DNA of 64,000 bases, taken from contig CACHSZ010000003.1 in assembly GCA_902582755.1 (NCBI GenBank), positions 62,001-126,000 on the forward strand, given 5' to 3'. The DNA comes from an uncultured Alphaproteobacteria bacterium (GTDB lineage Bacteria > Pseudomonadota > Alphaproteobacteria > HIMB59 > GCA-002718135). Every line of letters begins with the position of its first letter. Within the stretch, counting starts at the first letter, position 1. Shown one piece after another: positions 51,780-60,846 of this stretch. A program made the translations under genes and the position numbers. The notes under the pieces are model-generated. The model worked only from the letters and a program-made list of their open reading frames with translations. It did not search any database and was not told the origin of the DNA.

Positions 51780-53297
51780 ATGTTTATCAAAGATATGTTT
51801 AACATAATCAAATTAAATGAAAAAGATAATATTGGAATTGCTCCAATGGATATTCCTCAGAATATTAATATAAATTATGGAATTAGATCAATTGATAACA
51901 TTCCCTATGGCCATAAAATTTCTTTAAAAAAAATTAAAAGTGGTGATTTTATTTTTAAGTATGGTCAGATTATAGGAATCTCTAATAAAAATATAGAACC
52001 TGGTGAACATGTGCATTCCCATAATATGGGATATAGTGATTTCAAAAGAGAATATACCCGTAATAATTTTAAAAATGCAGTTATCAAAAATAAAAAAATA
52101 GAATACTTTAAGGGTTTCAAAAGAAATAATGGGTCATCAGGTACTAGAAATTATATAGGTTTAATTAGTACAGTTAATTGTTCTGCAACTGTTGTTAAAA
52201 AAATATCAGATAAAATAAATAATTATTTAAAAGATAATAATTTTGAAAATATTGATGGAGCGGTTTGTTTAAAACATTCATCAGGTTGTGGCATGAATAC
52301 TTCTGGATACGCTATGAGTGTGTTTAACAGAACTATTGAAGGTTTTAAAATTCATCCAAACTTTGGAAAAGTTTTTGTTATCGGACTAGGATGCGAATGT
52401 GCCCAAATAAGTTTGTATAATAATGATCAGGAAAAAAGAAATATTGAATATTTGAATATTCAAGACGAAGGTGGAACAAATGAAATAATAACAAAAGTAA
52501 CTTCAAGAATTATTAATCAACTAAATGAAATTAATAGTATTTCTAGGACAAATATTCCTGTTTCAGAACTAACAGTTGCTTTGCAATGTGGAGGTTCAGA
52601 TTCGTATTCTGGGATAACTGCAAATCCTGCACTAGGCTTTGCTTCAGATTTGATTATTGATCATGGTGGAACAACATTACTATCAGAGACTCCAGAAATA
52701 TATGGAGCGGAACATTTATTATTTGAAAAATCATCAAATGAAAAAAATATAGAGAAACTAAACAAACAAATTGATTGGTGGAAAGAATATGTAGCTAGCA
52801 ACGATAGCACATTAGATAATAATCCAAGTCCTGGTAATAAAAAAGGTGGGTTAACTACAATTCTGGAAAAATCATTAGGTGCAGTATCCAAAGCTGGTAA
52901 TAGAAATATGGTTGATGTCCTCGATTATGCTGAACAGGTAAAAACCAAAGGTTTTAACTTTATGAATTCTCCAGGTTACGATCCTGTATCTGTAACTGGT
53001 CAAGTTGCTTCTGGCGCTAATGTTATTTGTTTTACTACTGGTCGAGGTTCTTGCTTTGGATTTAAACCCACTCCAAGTATTAAAATAGCAACAAATACAA
53101 ATATGTATAATAAACTTAGTGAAGATATGGATATAAATGCTGGTACAATTATGGATAACGTTGCAAGCGTTAATGAGGTTGGCAAAGAAATATTTGATAA
53201 AATAATTTCAGTTGCATCAGGTGAAAAATCAAAGAGTGAAATAAATGATTATGGGGATGATGAATTTAATCCCTGGATAATTGGAGCAACACTATAA
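51780..53297 (+). CDS. Altronate dehydratase-like protein (UxaA family)
   Basis: A 505-residue protein of the UxaA family, which dehydrates altronate, galactarate or related acids to 2-keto-3-deoxy acids with an Fe-containing site. It has the N-terminal SAF domain (about 1-95, VHSHNMGY near 72-79) fused to the large catalytic domain containing RNYIGLISTVNCSATV, KHSSGCGMNTSGY and ALQCGGSDSYSGITANPALG; the cysteines in these motifs are conserved. The start may be the ATG at 51780 or 51795. It supports a sugar-acid route with the dehydrogenases on the other strand. Confidence 0.92.
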   Translation: MFIKDMFNIIKLNEKDNIGIAPMDIPQNININYGIRSIDNIPYGHKISLKKIKSGDFIFKYGQIIGISNKNIEPGEHVHSHNMGYSDFKREYTRNNFKNAVIKNKKIEYFKGFKRNNGSSGTRNYIGLISTVNCSATVVKKISDKINNYLKDNNFENIDGAVCLKHSSGCGMNTSGYAMSVFNRTIEGFKIHPNFGKVFVIGLGCECAQISLYNNDQEKRNIEYLNIQDEGGTNEIITKVTSRIINQLNEINSISRTNIPVSELTVALQCGGSDSYSGITANPALGFASDLIIDHGGTTLLSETPEIYGAEHLLFEKSSNEKNIEKLNKQIDWWKEYVASNDSTLDNNPSPGNKKGGLTTILEKSLGAVSKAGNRNMVDVLDYAEQVKTKGFNFMNSPGYDPVSVTGQVASGANVICFTTGRGSCFGFKPTPSIKIATNTNMYNKLSEDMDINAGTIMDNVASVNEVGKEIFDKIISVASGEKSKSEINDYGDDEFNPWIIGATL

Positions 53298-53299
53298 AT

Positions 53300-54448
53300 T
53301 TATAAATCACCTTTAAAAGCGTTAACATACATTTTTAAAAAATCTTCTGCATTCACTGGTATAGGATTAGTACTTGTGGAAGGATCATTAAAAGCCATTA
53401 AACTCATTTTTTCTAAATTTTTGTCATTATCAATTATTTCACTTAAAGTATGAGGAATATTTAAATTAGACCTAAGCTCTAAAATCCAATCCATAAAATT
53501 GTTAAATGTTGCTGATTTTAAATTTATATATCTTGAAATATCTATAATTTTTTCTTCAATACCTTTTTTATTATATTGTAAAACATATGGCATAAATACT
53601 GCATTGGTTAATCCATGATGTGTATTATAAATTGCACCAACAGGATGACTTAAAGAATGGATAGCACCTAAACCTTTTTGGAAAGCTATTGAGCCCATAG
53701 ATGAAGATGCTAGCATATGCGATCTAGCTTCTAAGTTTGATCCATTATTAAAAGCATGAACAAGATTATTTTTTACTAATCTAATACCCTCTAATGCAAT
53801 ACCTTGAGAATAAGGATGGAAAATATTAGACAAATATGCTTCTAAGCAATGAGCTAGTGCATCCATTCCTGTAAAGGCTGTTAAATTTGCAGGAAGTGGA
53901 ATTGTCAAATTTGGATCAAGGATAACAATTGATGGAAGCATTTTTGGATGGAAAATTATTTTTTTTTCTTGTGTTTTTTCATTAGTAAAAACTGAAGCTC
54001 TTCCAGTTTCAGAACCTGTTCCAGCTGTAGTAGGTAGAGCAATTATAGGAAAAATTGAATCTGCATTAGCCCTAGTCCACCAATCACCAATATCTTCAAA
54101 ATCCCAGATTGGTCTTTCTTGCTTGGCCATGAATGCAATTGCCTTTCCTGTATCCATACCCGAGCCTCCCCCAACAGCTATTACTCCATCATGTTTATTT
54201 TCATTAAAAACTTTAACACCATCTTCAACATTCTTACCTGTAGGATTTGATTTAACATCACTAAAAATAGATGTGTGTTTATCTAAACAATCATTTAATT
54301 TATTAATAATGTTTGTTTTTAAAATTCCATTATCAGTAACTATTAATGGTTTTTGAATATTTAATTCTTCACAGGCTTTTTGTATTTCTACTATTCTATC
54401 AGCACCAAACCAAATTGTAGTTGGATAATTCCAATTTATATTTTCCAT
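53300..54448 (-). CDS. Iron-containing alcohol dehydrogenase
   Basis: A 382-residue group III (Fe-type) alcohol dehydrogenase. The NAD-binding GGGSGMDTGKAIAF is near residues 93-106 and the metal-site segment HSLSHPVGAIYNTHHGLTNA near 262-281 supplies the histidines. The LPTTAGTGSE motif is the conserved phosphate-binding loop. It is placed next to an aldehyde dehydrogenase (4 bases upstream), so the two could interconvert alcohol, aldehyde and acid. The substrate could be a hydroxyacid or an amino alcohol. It converges with the UxaA-like gene, with 2 bases between stops. Confidence 0.94.
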   Translation of the reverse strand: MENINWNYPTTIWFGADRIVEIQKACEELNIQKPLIVTDNGILKTNIINKLNDCLDKHTSIFSDVKSNPTGKNVEDGVKVFNENKHDGVIAVGGGSGMDTGKAIAFMAKQERPIWDFEDIGDWWTRANADSIFPIIALPTTAGTGSETGRASVFTNEKTQEKKIIFHPKMLPSIVILDPNLTIPLPANLTAFTGMDALAHCLEAYLSNIFHPYSQGIALEGIRLVKNNLVHAFNNGSNLEARSHMLASSSMGSIAFQKGLGAIHSLSHPVGAIYNTHHGLTNAVFMPYVLQYNKKGIEEKIIDISRYINLKSATFNNFMDWILELRSNLNIPHTLSEIIDNDKNLEKMSLMAFNDPSTSTNPIPVNAEDFLKMYVNAFKGDL

Positions 54449-54452
54449 AAAT

Positions 54453-55829
54453 TTAAATATTTCTTATATGATAACTTTTTGCTCTTGTTAAATGATCAAA
54501 TCCTAGAACAGATAAAGTAACACCAATTCCAGTATCTTTTACACCAGTCCATGCTAAGCCAGGATCTAAGTAATCACATCTATTCATAAAAAAAGTTCCT
54601 GTCTCAACATTTTTTCCAAAATTTTCTGCAAAAGACTTATCATTTGTCCAAATACTTGCTGTTAATCCATAAGAACTATCATTCATCAAAGATAAAGCTT
54701 CATTTTCATTTTCTACTTTCATTATTCCTACTGAAGGGCCAAATATTTCTTCCATCATGTATTTCATCGAATGATCGACATTGATGAGTGCACTTGGGCT
54801 TACATAACAATTATTACCATCATCTAAATTGAATTTTTTGTTATCTATAATGTTCTTTCCGCCTTGATTAATTGCGTTGTTAACTTCAGATCTAATATAA
54901 TTTGCAGCAGATTGCTTCACTACTGGGCCTAAATTTGTCTCCATCTCTAGTGGATTTCCTAAAACATATTTCTCAGTTACATCTTTAAATTTTTCTACAA
55001 ATGTATTGTATATTTTTTTATCAACATAAATTCTTTCAATACCACAACAAGATTGGCCAGAATTGAAGTATGATCCATCAACTAAATTTTCAACAGCATG
55101 ATCTAATTCACAATCAGCTCTAACATAAGCAGGATCTTTTCCACCTAATTCTAAACCAGCTCCAATAAATCTAGTGCCTATAGATTTTTTTATTTGTTTT
55201 CCGCCACTAACAGAACCTGTAAATAAAACATGATTAATTCTTGAATCTGAAATTATTCTTGATGTTTGATCATGATCTAAATGTAAATACTGAAAAATAT
55301 TTTTTGGTAATGAAGATTTTTTTGCTGCCTCATATAATTCTTCAGCACAAAGTGGTGTTTGAGAAGAATGTTTTAATATAACTGCATTACCGGCAAGTAA
55401 ACTTGGTACAATTGAATTAACAGAAGTGTTGAAAGGGTAATTCCATGGTGCAATTACAAATATAGTCCCTAGTGGTTCTTTTTTTATATAATTATCAAAT
55501 TCATCATTTTTAATTGAAACTACTCTTGATAGTGCTCTATCAGCATTTTCAATCATATAACGAGCTCTTTCTTCAAAACCTCGCATCTCTCCTGGGCACT
55601 GTGCTATAGGTCTTCCTATTTGCTTACATAAATTACTAGAAACATCCTTATTTTTTAAAAATATTTCTACAAAATTTAAAACTGACTTTTTTCTTTCATC
55701 TAGAGATATATTCTTCCAATGCTGTCTTATAGCATAGGAATTGCTGAGACTTTTTTCAATATCTTCTTCTGTTGCATATTCTCTTTTAACTAAGACGGAG
55801 TTGTCTATTGGAGTAATAGTCTCAAACAT
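54453..55829 (-). CDS. Aldehyde dehydrogenase family protein
   Basis: A 458-residue aldehyde dehydrogenase with APWNYP at 127-132, LFTGSVSGG, the general base Glu227 in LELGGKDP and Cys261 in NSGQSCCGIERI. A second cysteine follows the catalytic one directly, as in succinate-semialdehyde-like members. It lies between the glutamine-synthetase-like ligase (9 bases upstream) and the Fe alcohol dehydrogenase (4 bases downstream). In a gamma-glutamyl-polyamine pathway it would oxidise gamma-glutamyl-aminobutyraldehyde, but that is inference from context. Confidence 0.93.
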   Translation of the reverse strand: MFETITPIDNSVLVKREYATEEDIEKSLSNSYAIRQHWKNISLDERKKSVLNFVEIFLKNKDVSSNLCKQIGRPIAQCPGEMRGFEERARYMIENADRALSRVVSIKNDEFDNYIKKEPLGTIFVIAPWNYPFNTSVNSIVPSLLAGNAVILKHSSQTPLCAEELYEAAKKSSLPKNIFQYLHLDHDQTSRIISDSRINHVLFTGSVSGGKQIKKSIGTRFIGAGLELGGKDPAYVRADCELDHAVENLVDGSYFNSGQSCCGIERIYVDKKIYNTFVEKFKDVTEKYVLGNPLEMETNLGPVVKQSAANYIRSEVNNAINQGGKNIIDNKKFNLDDGNNCYVSPSALINVDHSMKYMMEEIFGPSVGIMKVENENEALSLMNDSSYGLTASIWTNDKSFAENFGKNVETGTFFMNRCDYLDPGLAWTGVKDTGIGVTLSVLGFDHLTRAKSYHIRNI

Positions 55830-55838
55830 TTAGTAAAA

Positions 55839-57197
55839 TTAGCCTCGTTCGAAATATCTTCGTAATTGCCAATCATTAACTGAACCATCATAATCTTTTT
55901 GCTCCCATTCAGCAGCATGGATATAATGATCAAGTACATCTTGAGGAAATATCTCTTTTAAAAATTTAGATTTTTTAGCAAGTTGGATTGCTTCGTTAAG
56001 TGTTTTAGGAACTTCATTTACTTTTTTCTCATAAATATTCCCTGAATAAGGTTTATCTAATTTAAGTTTATTTTTAATACCGTATAAACCAGCACCAACT
56101 AAAGCTGCAAAAGAAAGATAAGGATTCACATCCGCTCCTGGGACTCGACATTCAATTCTTATGGATGATCCATGACCAGCTAGTCTAAACCCAGCAGTAC
56201 GATTATCAATGCCCCAAACAGATTTTGTAGGAGCAAATGATCCATCTTGAAATCTTTTATAAGAATTAATATTTGGAGCTAAAAAAATTGAAATATCTGG
56301 TAATAATTTAATTTGTCCCGCAAGATAACTTTTAAAAATATCAGACATTCCATATTTATCCTTAGGGTTATAAAAAATATTTTTCTTTGTTTTCTTATCG
56401 AATAAAGAGTTATGAATATGACATGAACTTCCACAAACTTCTTTGTTATATTTAGCCATAAAGGTTACTGCTTTGTTATGTTTATAAGCAATTTCTTTTG
56501 TCGCATTTTTAATTAAAATATGATTGTCAGCCATGTTTAATGCATCAGAAAAAACAACATTGATTTCTTCTTGTCCTGGAGCTGCTTCACCCTTTGAACA
56601 TTCTACATAAATTCCACTATCTAGAAGAGAATTCCTTAATTCCTGCATCACATCCTCTTCTTTCGTAGTTTGGAAAATCATATAGTCTTCAATATACCAA
56701 GAAGACTCTTTAAGTTTTGTATAATTATTTTTATGAATTTCTTCATAAGTTTGATTAAAAAGAAAAAATTCTAATTCTGAACCAACCATAGATTGAAATC
56801 CCATTTTGTCCGCCTTAGCTAAAACATCTTTTAATATCTGTCTTGTTGAATGAATAAGTGGTTTTTTTCCTGAATGGTCTAAACAATCACATATTACTAT
56901 AGCTGTTTTATTTAACCAATTTGCTATCTTTATCGTTTTGAGATCTGGAATTACAGTCATATCTCCATAACCCGTTTCCCATGAAGAAGATTTATATCCG
57001 GGTACAGTAAACATATCCATATCAACGGTATAGAGATAATCGCACATATGCGTTTCTTTATAAACATAATCAATAAAAGCTTTTCCGGTAACTCTTTTAC
57101 CATTTAGTCTACCTTGCATATCTGATACGCAAACTAAAACTGTATCTATTTCTTTTTTTGTTATTAGTTTTTTTAACTGATTAAATGTAATACTCAT
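55839..57197 (-). CDS. Glutamine-synthetase-like gamma-glutamyl ligase (PuuA/GlnT type)
   Basis: A 452-residue member of the glutamine synthetase fold. The N-terminal part contains DMQGRLNGKRVTG. The catalytic domain shows GSELEFFLF (first metal Glu pair), EEINVVFSDAL with its Glu, GSSCHIHNSLF (the active-site His) and RIECRVPGADVNPY (Arg and substrate contacts). The family includes gamma-glutamylputrescine synthetase (PuuA) and N-methylglutamate or ethanolamine ligases. The nearby Pot-type importer, flavoenzyme and aldehyde dehydrogenase favour a polyamine or amine ligase over ammonia assimilation. It diverges from the aldehyde dehydrogenase at 57282. Confidence 0.92.
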   Translation of the reverse strand: MSITFNQLKKLITKKEIDTVLVCVSDMQGRLNGKRVTGKAFIDYVYKETHMCDYLYTVDMDMFTVPGYKSSSWETGYGDMTVIPDLKTIKIANWLNKTAIVICDCLDHSGKKPLIHSTRQILKDVLAKADKMGFQSMVGSELEFFLFNQTYEEIHKNNYTKLKESSWYIEDYMIFQTTKEEDVMQELRNSLLDSGIYVECSKGEAAPGQEEINVVFSDALNMADNHILIKNATKEIAYKHNKAVTFMAKYNKEVCGSSCHIHNSLFDKKTKKNIFYNPKDKYGMSDIFKSYLAGQIKLLPDISIFLAPNINSYKRFQDGSFAPTKSVWGIDNRTAGFRLAGHGSSIRIECRVPGADVNPYLSFAALVGAGLYGIKNKLKLDKPYSGNIYEKKVNEVPKTLNEAIQLAKKSKFLKEIFPQDVLDHYIHAAEWEQKDYDGSVNDWQLRRYFERG

Positions 57198-57217
57198 GTT
57201 TCTTAAAATTAAATTTG

Positions 57218-57242
57218 TATCATTTTCATATCCTAAATGATA
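57218..57242 (+). promoter_or_regulatory. Inverted repeat in the divergent intergenic region
   Basis: The arms TATCATTT (57218-57225) and AAATGATA (57235-57242) are perfect complements separated by 9 bases. The site is central in the 84-base gap between the two divergent genes, so it could be an operator for both or an RNA hairpin. The A/T-rich composition makes chance possible. Confidence 0.35.
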
Positions 57243-57281
57243 AAGAATGAAACAAAAATAATTGATTAAAAAACGCAGAAA

Positions 57282-58715
57282 ATGGAAAAATATAAGAATT
57301 TTATAAATAATAAATGGATTGAAAGTGAGTCCAAAGAAACAATAAAGGTTGATGATCCTTCAAATGGTAAAATCATTGGCGAAATTTCATGTGCAAAAAA
57401 AAATGAAGTTGATCTTGCGGTTGAAGCAGCTAAAAATTCTTATAACAGCAGAGTACTTGTAGATATGCCTTTACTTTCAAGAGCGAAACTAATGAGAAAA
57501 ATTGCAGAAGAGACAAGAAAGGTTTCAAAAGAAGGTGGTGAGCTTCTTTGTTATGAAAATGGAAAAAATATCGCTTCAGCAATTAAAGAATTCAATGATG
57601 TAGCAGATATGTTTGATTATTATGCAGGCTTAACAGATAAACTTGAGGGTAAAACAATACCTGTTGCAAAAAATGTTTTTGATTACACAGTTTTAGAACC
57701 ATTTGGTGTATCAGCACATGTTGTGCCATGGAATTTTCCATTATCAATGATTGGAAGATCACTGTCATGTTCTTTTGCTACAGGAAATTCAACAATTATA
57801 AAAACTGCAGAATTAACCCCCTTGTCAGCAACAGTTTTTGCTAAAGCAATACAAAATGCTGGAGTACCTGAAGGATTAATAAACATAATTTGTGGATATG
57901 GGAATGAAGCAGGATCTTATCTTGTATCTCATGAAGATGTAAATCACGTAGTATTTACAGGCTCAGTTGCAACTGGAAAAAAGATACTTCATGCTTGTGC
58001 TGACAAAGCTATACCTGCTGTAGTTGAATTAGGTGGTAAGTCAGCTGGTATAGTATACCCTGACGCAGATCTAAATGAAGTTTTAGAGAGTGCACGTTCA
58101 GGAATATTTAGTGTTGCAGGACAAATTTGTACAGCGATGTCTAGATTGGTAGTTCATAAATCAATCAAAGATGAATTAGTAGATAAGCTTGTGGATATGA
58201 GTAAATCGTTAAAAATTGGACCTGGTATAGAAAAAGATACAGATCTAACTCCAGTTATATCAGAAAATCAACTTCAAAAAGTTGAAGGTTATGCAAGATC
58301 AGGAATCCAAGAAGGAGCAGAAGCAGCATATGGTGGAAAAAGATTAGATCGTGAAGGATATTTTATGGAACCAACAGTTCTAAACAATGTTAAACAAAGT
58401 ATGACTGTAGCCAGAGAAGAAATTTTTGGTCCAGTACTCTCAGTTCTTGAATATGAAGATCAAGAAGAAGCAATTGATATTGCGAATGATACTGAGTATG
58501 GTTTAGGTGCTGGTGTTTTTACAAAAGATCTAAAAAAAGCATCTTGGACTGCAAGCAAATTAGAAGCTGGTCAAGTATATGTAAATAAATGGTTCACTGG
58601 AAATCATGCAACACCTTTTGGAGGTTATAAACAATCAGGATATAGCCGTGAAAAAGGAGTAGATGGACTTAAATCTTATCTTCAAGTCAAAAATGTTGGT
58701 ATTAGTTTAGGTTAA
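57282..58715 (+). CDS. NAD(P)-dependent aldehyde dehydrogenase, paralog 2
   Basis: A 477-residue aldehyde dehydrogenase with VPWNFP at 148-153, FTGSVATGKK, Glu249 in VELGGKS and Cys283 in GQICTAMSR. It is similar in layout to the one at 16252 (same length, same catalytic spacing) and is of the betaine-aldehyde or gamma-aminobutyraldehyde class. It sits beside the ligase and the DadA-like flavoenzyme, so an aminoaldehyde substrate is plausible. Its TAA stop interlocks by four bases with the DadA-like gene (TTAA, 58712-58715). Confidence 0.94.
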   Translation: MEKYKNFINNKWIESESKETIKVDDPSNGKIIGEISCAKKNEVDLAVEAAKNSYNSRVLVDMPLLSRAKLMRKIAEETRKVSKEGGELLCYENGKNIASAIKEFNDVADMFDYYAGLTDKLEGKTIPVAKNVFDYTVLEPFGVSAHVVPWNFPLSMIGRSLSCSFATGNSTIIKTAELTPLSATVFAKAIQNAGVPEGLINIICGYGNEAGSYLVSHEDVNHVVFTGSVATGKKILHACADKAIPAVVELGGKSAGIVYPDADLNEVLESARSGIFSVAGQICTAMSRLVVHKSIKDELVDKLVDMSKSLKIGPGIEKDTDLTPVISENQLQKVEGYARSGIQEGAEAAYGGKRLDREGYFMEPTVLNNVKQSMTVAREEIFGPVLSVLEYEDQEEAIDIANDTEYGLGAGVFTKDLKKASWTASKLEAGQVYVNKWFTGNHATPFGGYKQSGYSREKGVDGLKSYLQVKNVGISLG

Positions 58716-59941
58716 AATCGGCCAGGAGAATAAGCGCTAATATCTATATTCGGCAGTTGATCTTTTGATAAACTATCAATAATTTTTCCCGTAACAGCTC
58801 CTAAAGTCCAGCCAATATGTTGATGTCCAAATGCATAAATGACATTATTATTTTTCTGAGATTTTCCAATAACAGGTAATGAGTCTGGTAAGGTAGGCCT
58901 TCTACCCATCCATGTTGATCTTACTTCTTTTAATTGGGGCAAAACCTTTCTTGATTGTCTCTCTATCATTTCAAGACGTTTTTTATTAGGTGGTTTATTT
59001 AAACCTGCTATCTCAACTGTACCAGCAGCTCTTATACCATCATGAATTTGTATTAAGTAAAATCCAGACTCAGACCAAGCAACGGGACGATTTATTAATT
59101 TCTCTTCAGTTTCAAATAAAAGGTGATACCCTCTTTCGGTATCAAGAGGGAATTTATCTCCAAGCTTATTTGCAATTTGATTAGACCAAGCACCAGCACT
59201 TACAATTATTTTATCAAATTTAAGTTTTTTATTTTCTAAAAATAATTCTATATTTTTTTCTTTCTGTGTTAAATTTTTTATATTTTGATTTATATATATA
59301 CCGCCTAGTTCTAAAAACTTTTTAAAAATCTTAGTACTTATTGCTAATGGATTTGTTGTGTGTCTTGATCCAGTAAAGACTTGCCCAGAATAATAAACAT
59401 CAGCTAAATTTGGTTCTAATTCTTTAACTTCATCTTTATTTAAATTTCTTACTTTAACATTATTATTTTTTCTAATAATGTTTGCGTATTCATAATTTTC
59501 ATAAGATTTTTTTGAATCAAAAAGGTAAAGATTTTCTTCATAGCTAATATATTCTTTTACGTTTACTTCTTGAAAAATTTCATCGTAAGATATTTGAGAG
59601 TGTTTTAATAAGTTGGTAAGAGAGTTTGCTATTTCATTAACTTTTTCTTTTTTACAGTTTTTTAAAAAACTTATTGCCCAAGGCAAGTTCTTTAAAATAT
59701 AAAAAAAATCAACTGCCAAAGGTCCATCTTTTCTTAAGAGCATTGATGGTATATCCCAAATCAATCCAGGATAATTTACAGGAACATTTGCATAGTCTGC
59801 AAAAGTACAAGCATGACCAAAACTTGTCATTGAGCCAGGATGCTCCCTGTCAATTAAAGTTACATTAAATCCAGATTTTTTTAAAAAATATGCGCTACAT
59901 ATACCAACTATGCCAGCTCCAATAACAGCAATGTTCTTCAC
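58712..59941 (-). CDS. DadA-like FAD-dependent amine/D-amino acid dehydrogenase
   Basis: A 409-residue flavoenzyme of the DAO/DadA family. The FAD motif VIGAGIVGICSAYFL is at residues 5-19 of this start, followed by SMTSFGHACTFADYANVP, a typical D-amino acid dehydrogenase segment; the C-terminal part has WMGRRPTLPDSLPVIG and FGHQHIGWTLGAVTG. It oxidises a D-amino acid or amine with quinone as acceptor. I choose the GTG at 59941, 4 bases after the permease stop; the longest reading starts with a TTG at 59998 inside the permease gene and adds 19 unrelated residues. In context it could be the amine oxidase step after gamma-glutamylation. Confidence 0.9.
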   Translation of the reverse strand: MKNIAVIGAGIVGICSAYFLKKSGFNVTLIDREHPGSMTSFGHACTFADYANVPVNYPGLIWDIPSMLLRKDGPLAVDFFYILKNLPWAISFLKNCKKEKVNEIANSLTNLLKHSQISYDEIFQEVNVKEYISYEENLYLFDSKKSYENYEYANIIRKNNNVKVRNLNKDEVKELEPNLADVYYSGQVFTGSRHTTNPLAISTKIFKKFLELGGIYINQNIKNLTQKEKNIELFLENKKLKFDKIIVSAGAWSNQIANKLGDKFPLDTERGYHLLFETEEKLINRPVAWSESGFYLIQIHDGIRAAGTVEIAGLNKPPNKKRLEMIERQSRKVLPQLKEVRSTWMGRRPTLPDSLPVIGKSQKNNNVIYAFGHQHIGWTLGAVTGKIIDSLSKDQLPNIDISAYSPGRF

Positions 59942-59945
59942 TGTT

Positions 59946-60842
59946 CTATCGAGCTTTAATACCTCTGAGTTTTTCAGACCTTCTTCTAAGTAGCTCAACT
60001 GTAGTTAATAAAAATATAGAAAGAAGCACTAAACAAGTAGCCATACATAAAATAACAGGGCTAATTTCTTGTCGTATTCCGGCCCACATTTGTTTTGGAA
60101 TAGTTAACTGATCAATACTAGCCATAAACATAACTATAACAACTTCATCAAACGATGTAATAAAAGCAAATAAAGCTCCTGATATAATACCTGGTAAAAT
60201 CAATGGCATAATGACTTTAAAAAAAGTTCTCATTGGTTTAGCGCCTAAGCTTTGAGCTGCTTTTACCATATTCATATCAAAACCAACTAATGTTGCCGTT
60301 ACAGTGATTACTACAAAAGGTGTGGCAAGAGCAACATGTGCAAGAATTACACCTGTGAAAGTATAAACAAGATTTATTCTTGCATAGAAGAAGAACATTC
60401 CTGCGGCTGTTATAATTAGTGGAACAATCATTGGTGAAATTAATATTGCCATTATCAAACCTTTATATGGCATATGTGGTCTACTTAAACCAAGAGCTGC
60501 CAGTGTTCCTAAAGCTGTAGCAATAACAGTTGCAATAATACCTATATAAAAACTATTTACTGTACCAACCATCCACTTTGTTGAACATGGAACTGTGGAT
60601 GAAACGACGTCAGCACTACAATCACCAATCATATTTTTATACCATCTTATCGACCAAGCTTCAGGATCAGGGGGCCAAGCCAGCATTCCTTCTGTAAAAA
60701 CCATAAAAGGTGAAACGCTGAAAGATATTGGAATAATTGCAAATAGTGGTGCTATTAAAAAGAAGAAAACTACAGTGCAAAAAAATAAATAAAAGTAATA
60801 GTATGTTCTTTGAACTGGTGATGCGTAACTTGGGAGAGCCAT
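59946..60842 (-). CDS. Pot-type ABC importer permease (PotC/PotI-like)
   Basis: A 298-residue permease with six helices. A periplasmic insertion (about 60-85, with cysteines CSADVVSSTVPCS) follows the first helix, and the coupling loop MVKAAQSLGAKPMRTFFKVIMP is near residues 202-223. It is the second channel subunit for uptake of polyamines or similar charged compounds. It lies 4 bases downstream of the PotB-like gene, which is typical of a potBC pair. Confidence 0.92.
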   Translation of the reverse strand: MALPSYASPVQRTYYYFYLFFCTVVFFFLIAPLFAIIPISFSVSPFMVFTEGMLAWPPDPEAWSIRWYKNMIGDCSADVVSSTVPCSTKWMVGTVNSFYIGIIATVIATALGTLAALGLSRPHMPYKGLIMAILISPMIVPLIITAAGMFFFYARINLVYTFTGVILAHVALATPFVVITVTATLVGFDMNMVKAAQSLGAKPMRTFFKVIMPLILPGIISGALFAFITSFDEVVIVMFMASIDQLTIPKQMWAGIRQEISPVILCMATCLVLLSIFLLTTVELLRRRSEKLRGIKAR

Positions 60843-60846
60843 ATTA

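Noticed and set aside
59942..59998. N-terminal extension of the DadA-like protein inside the permease gene
   Set aside because: It begins with TTG, and the extra residues precede the FAD motif without family support; GTG at 59941 fits better.
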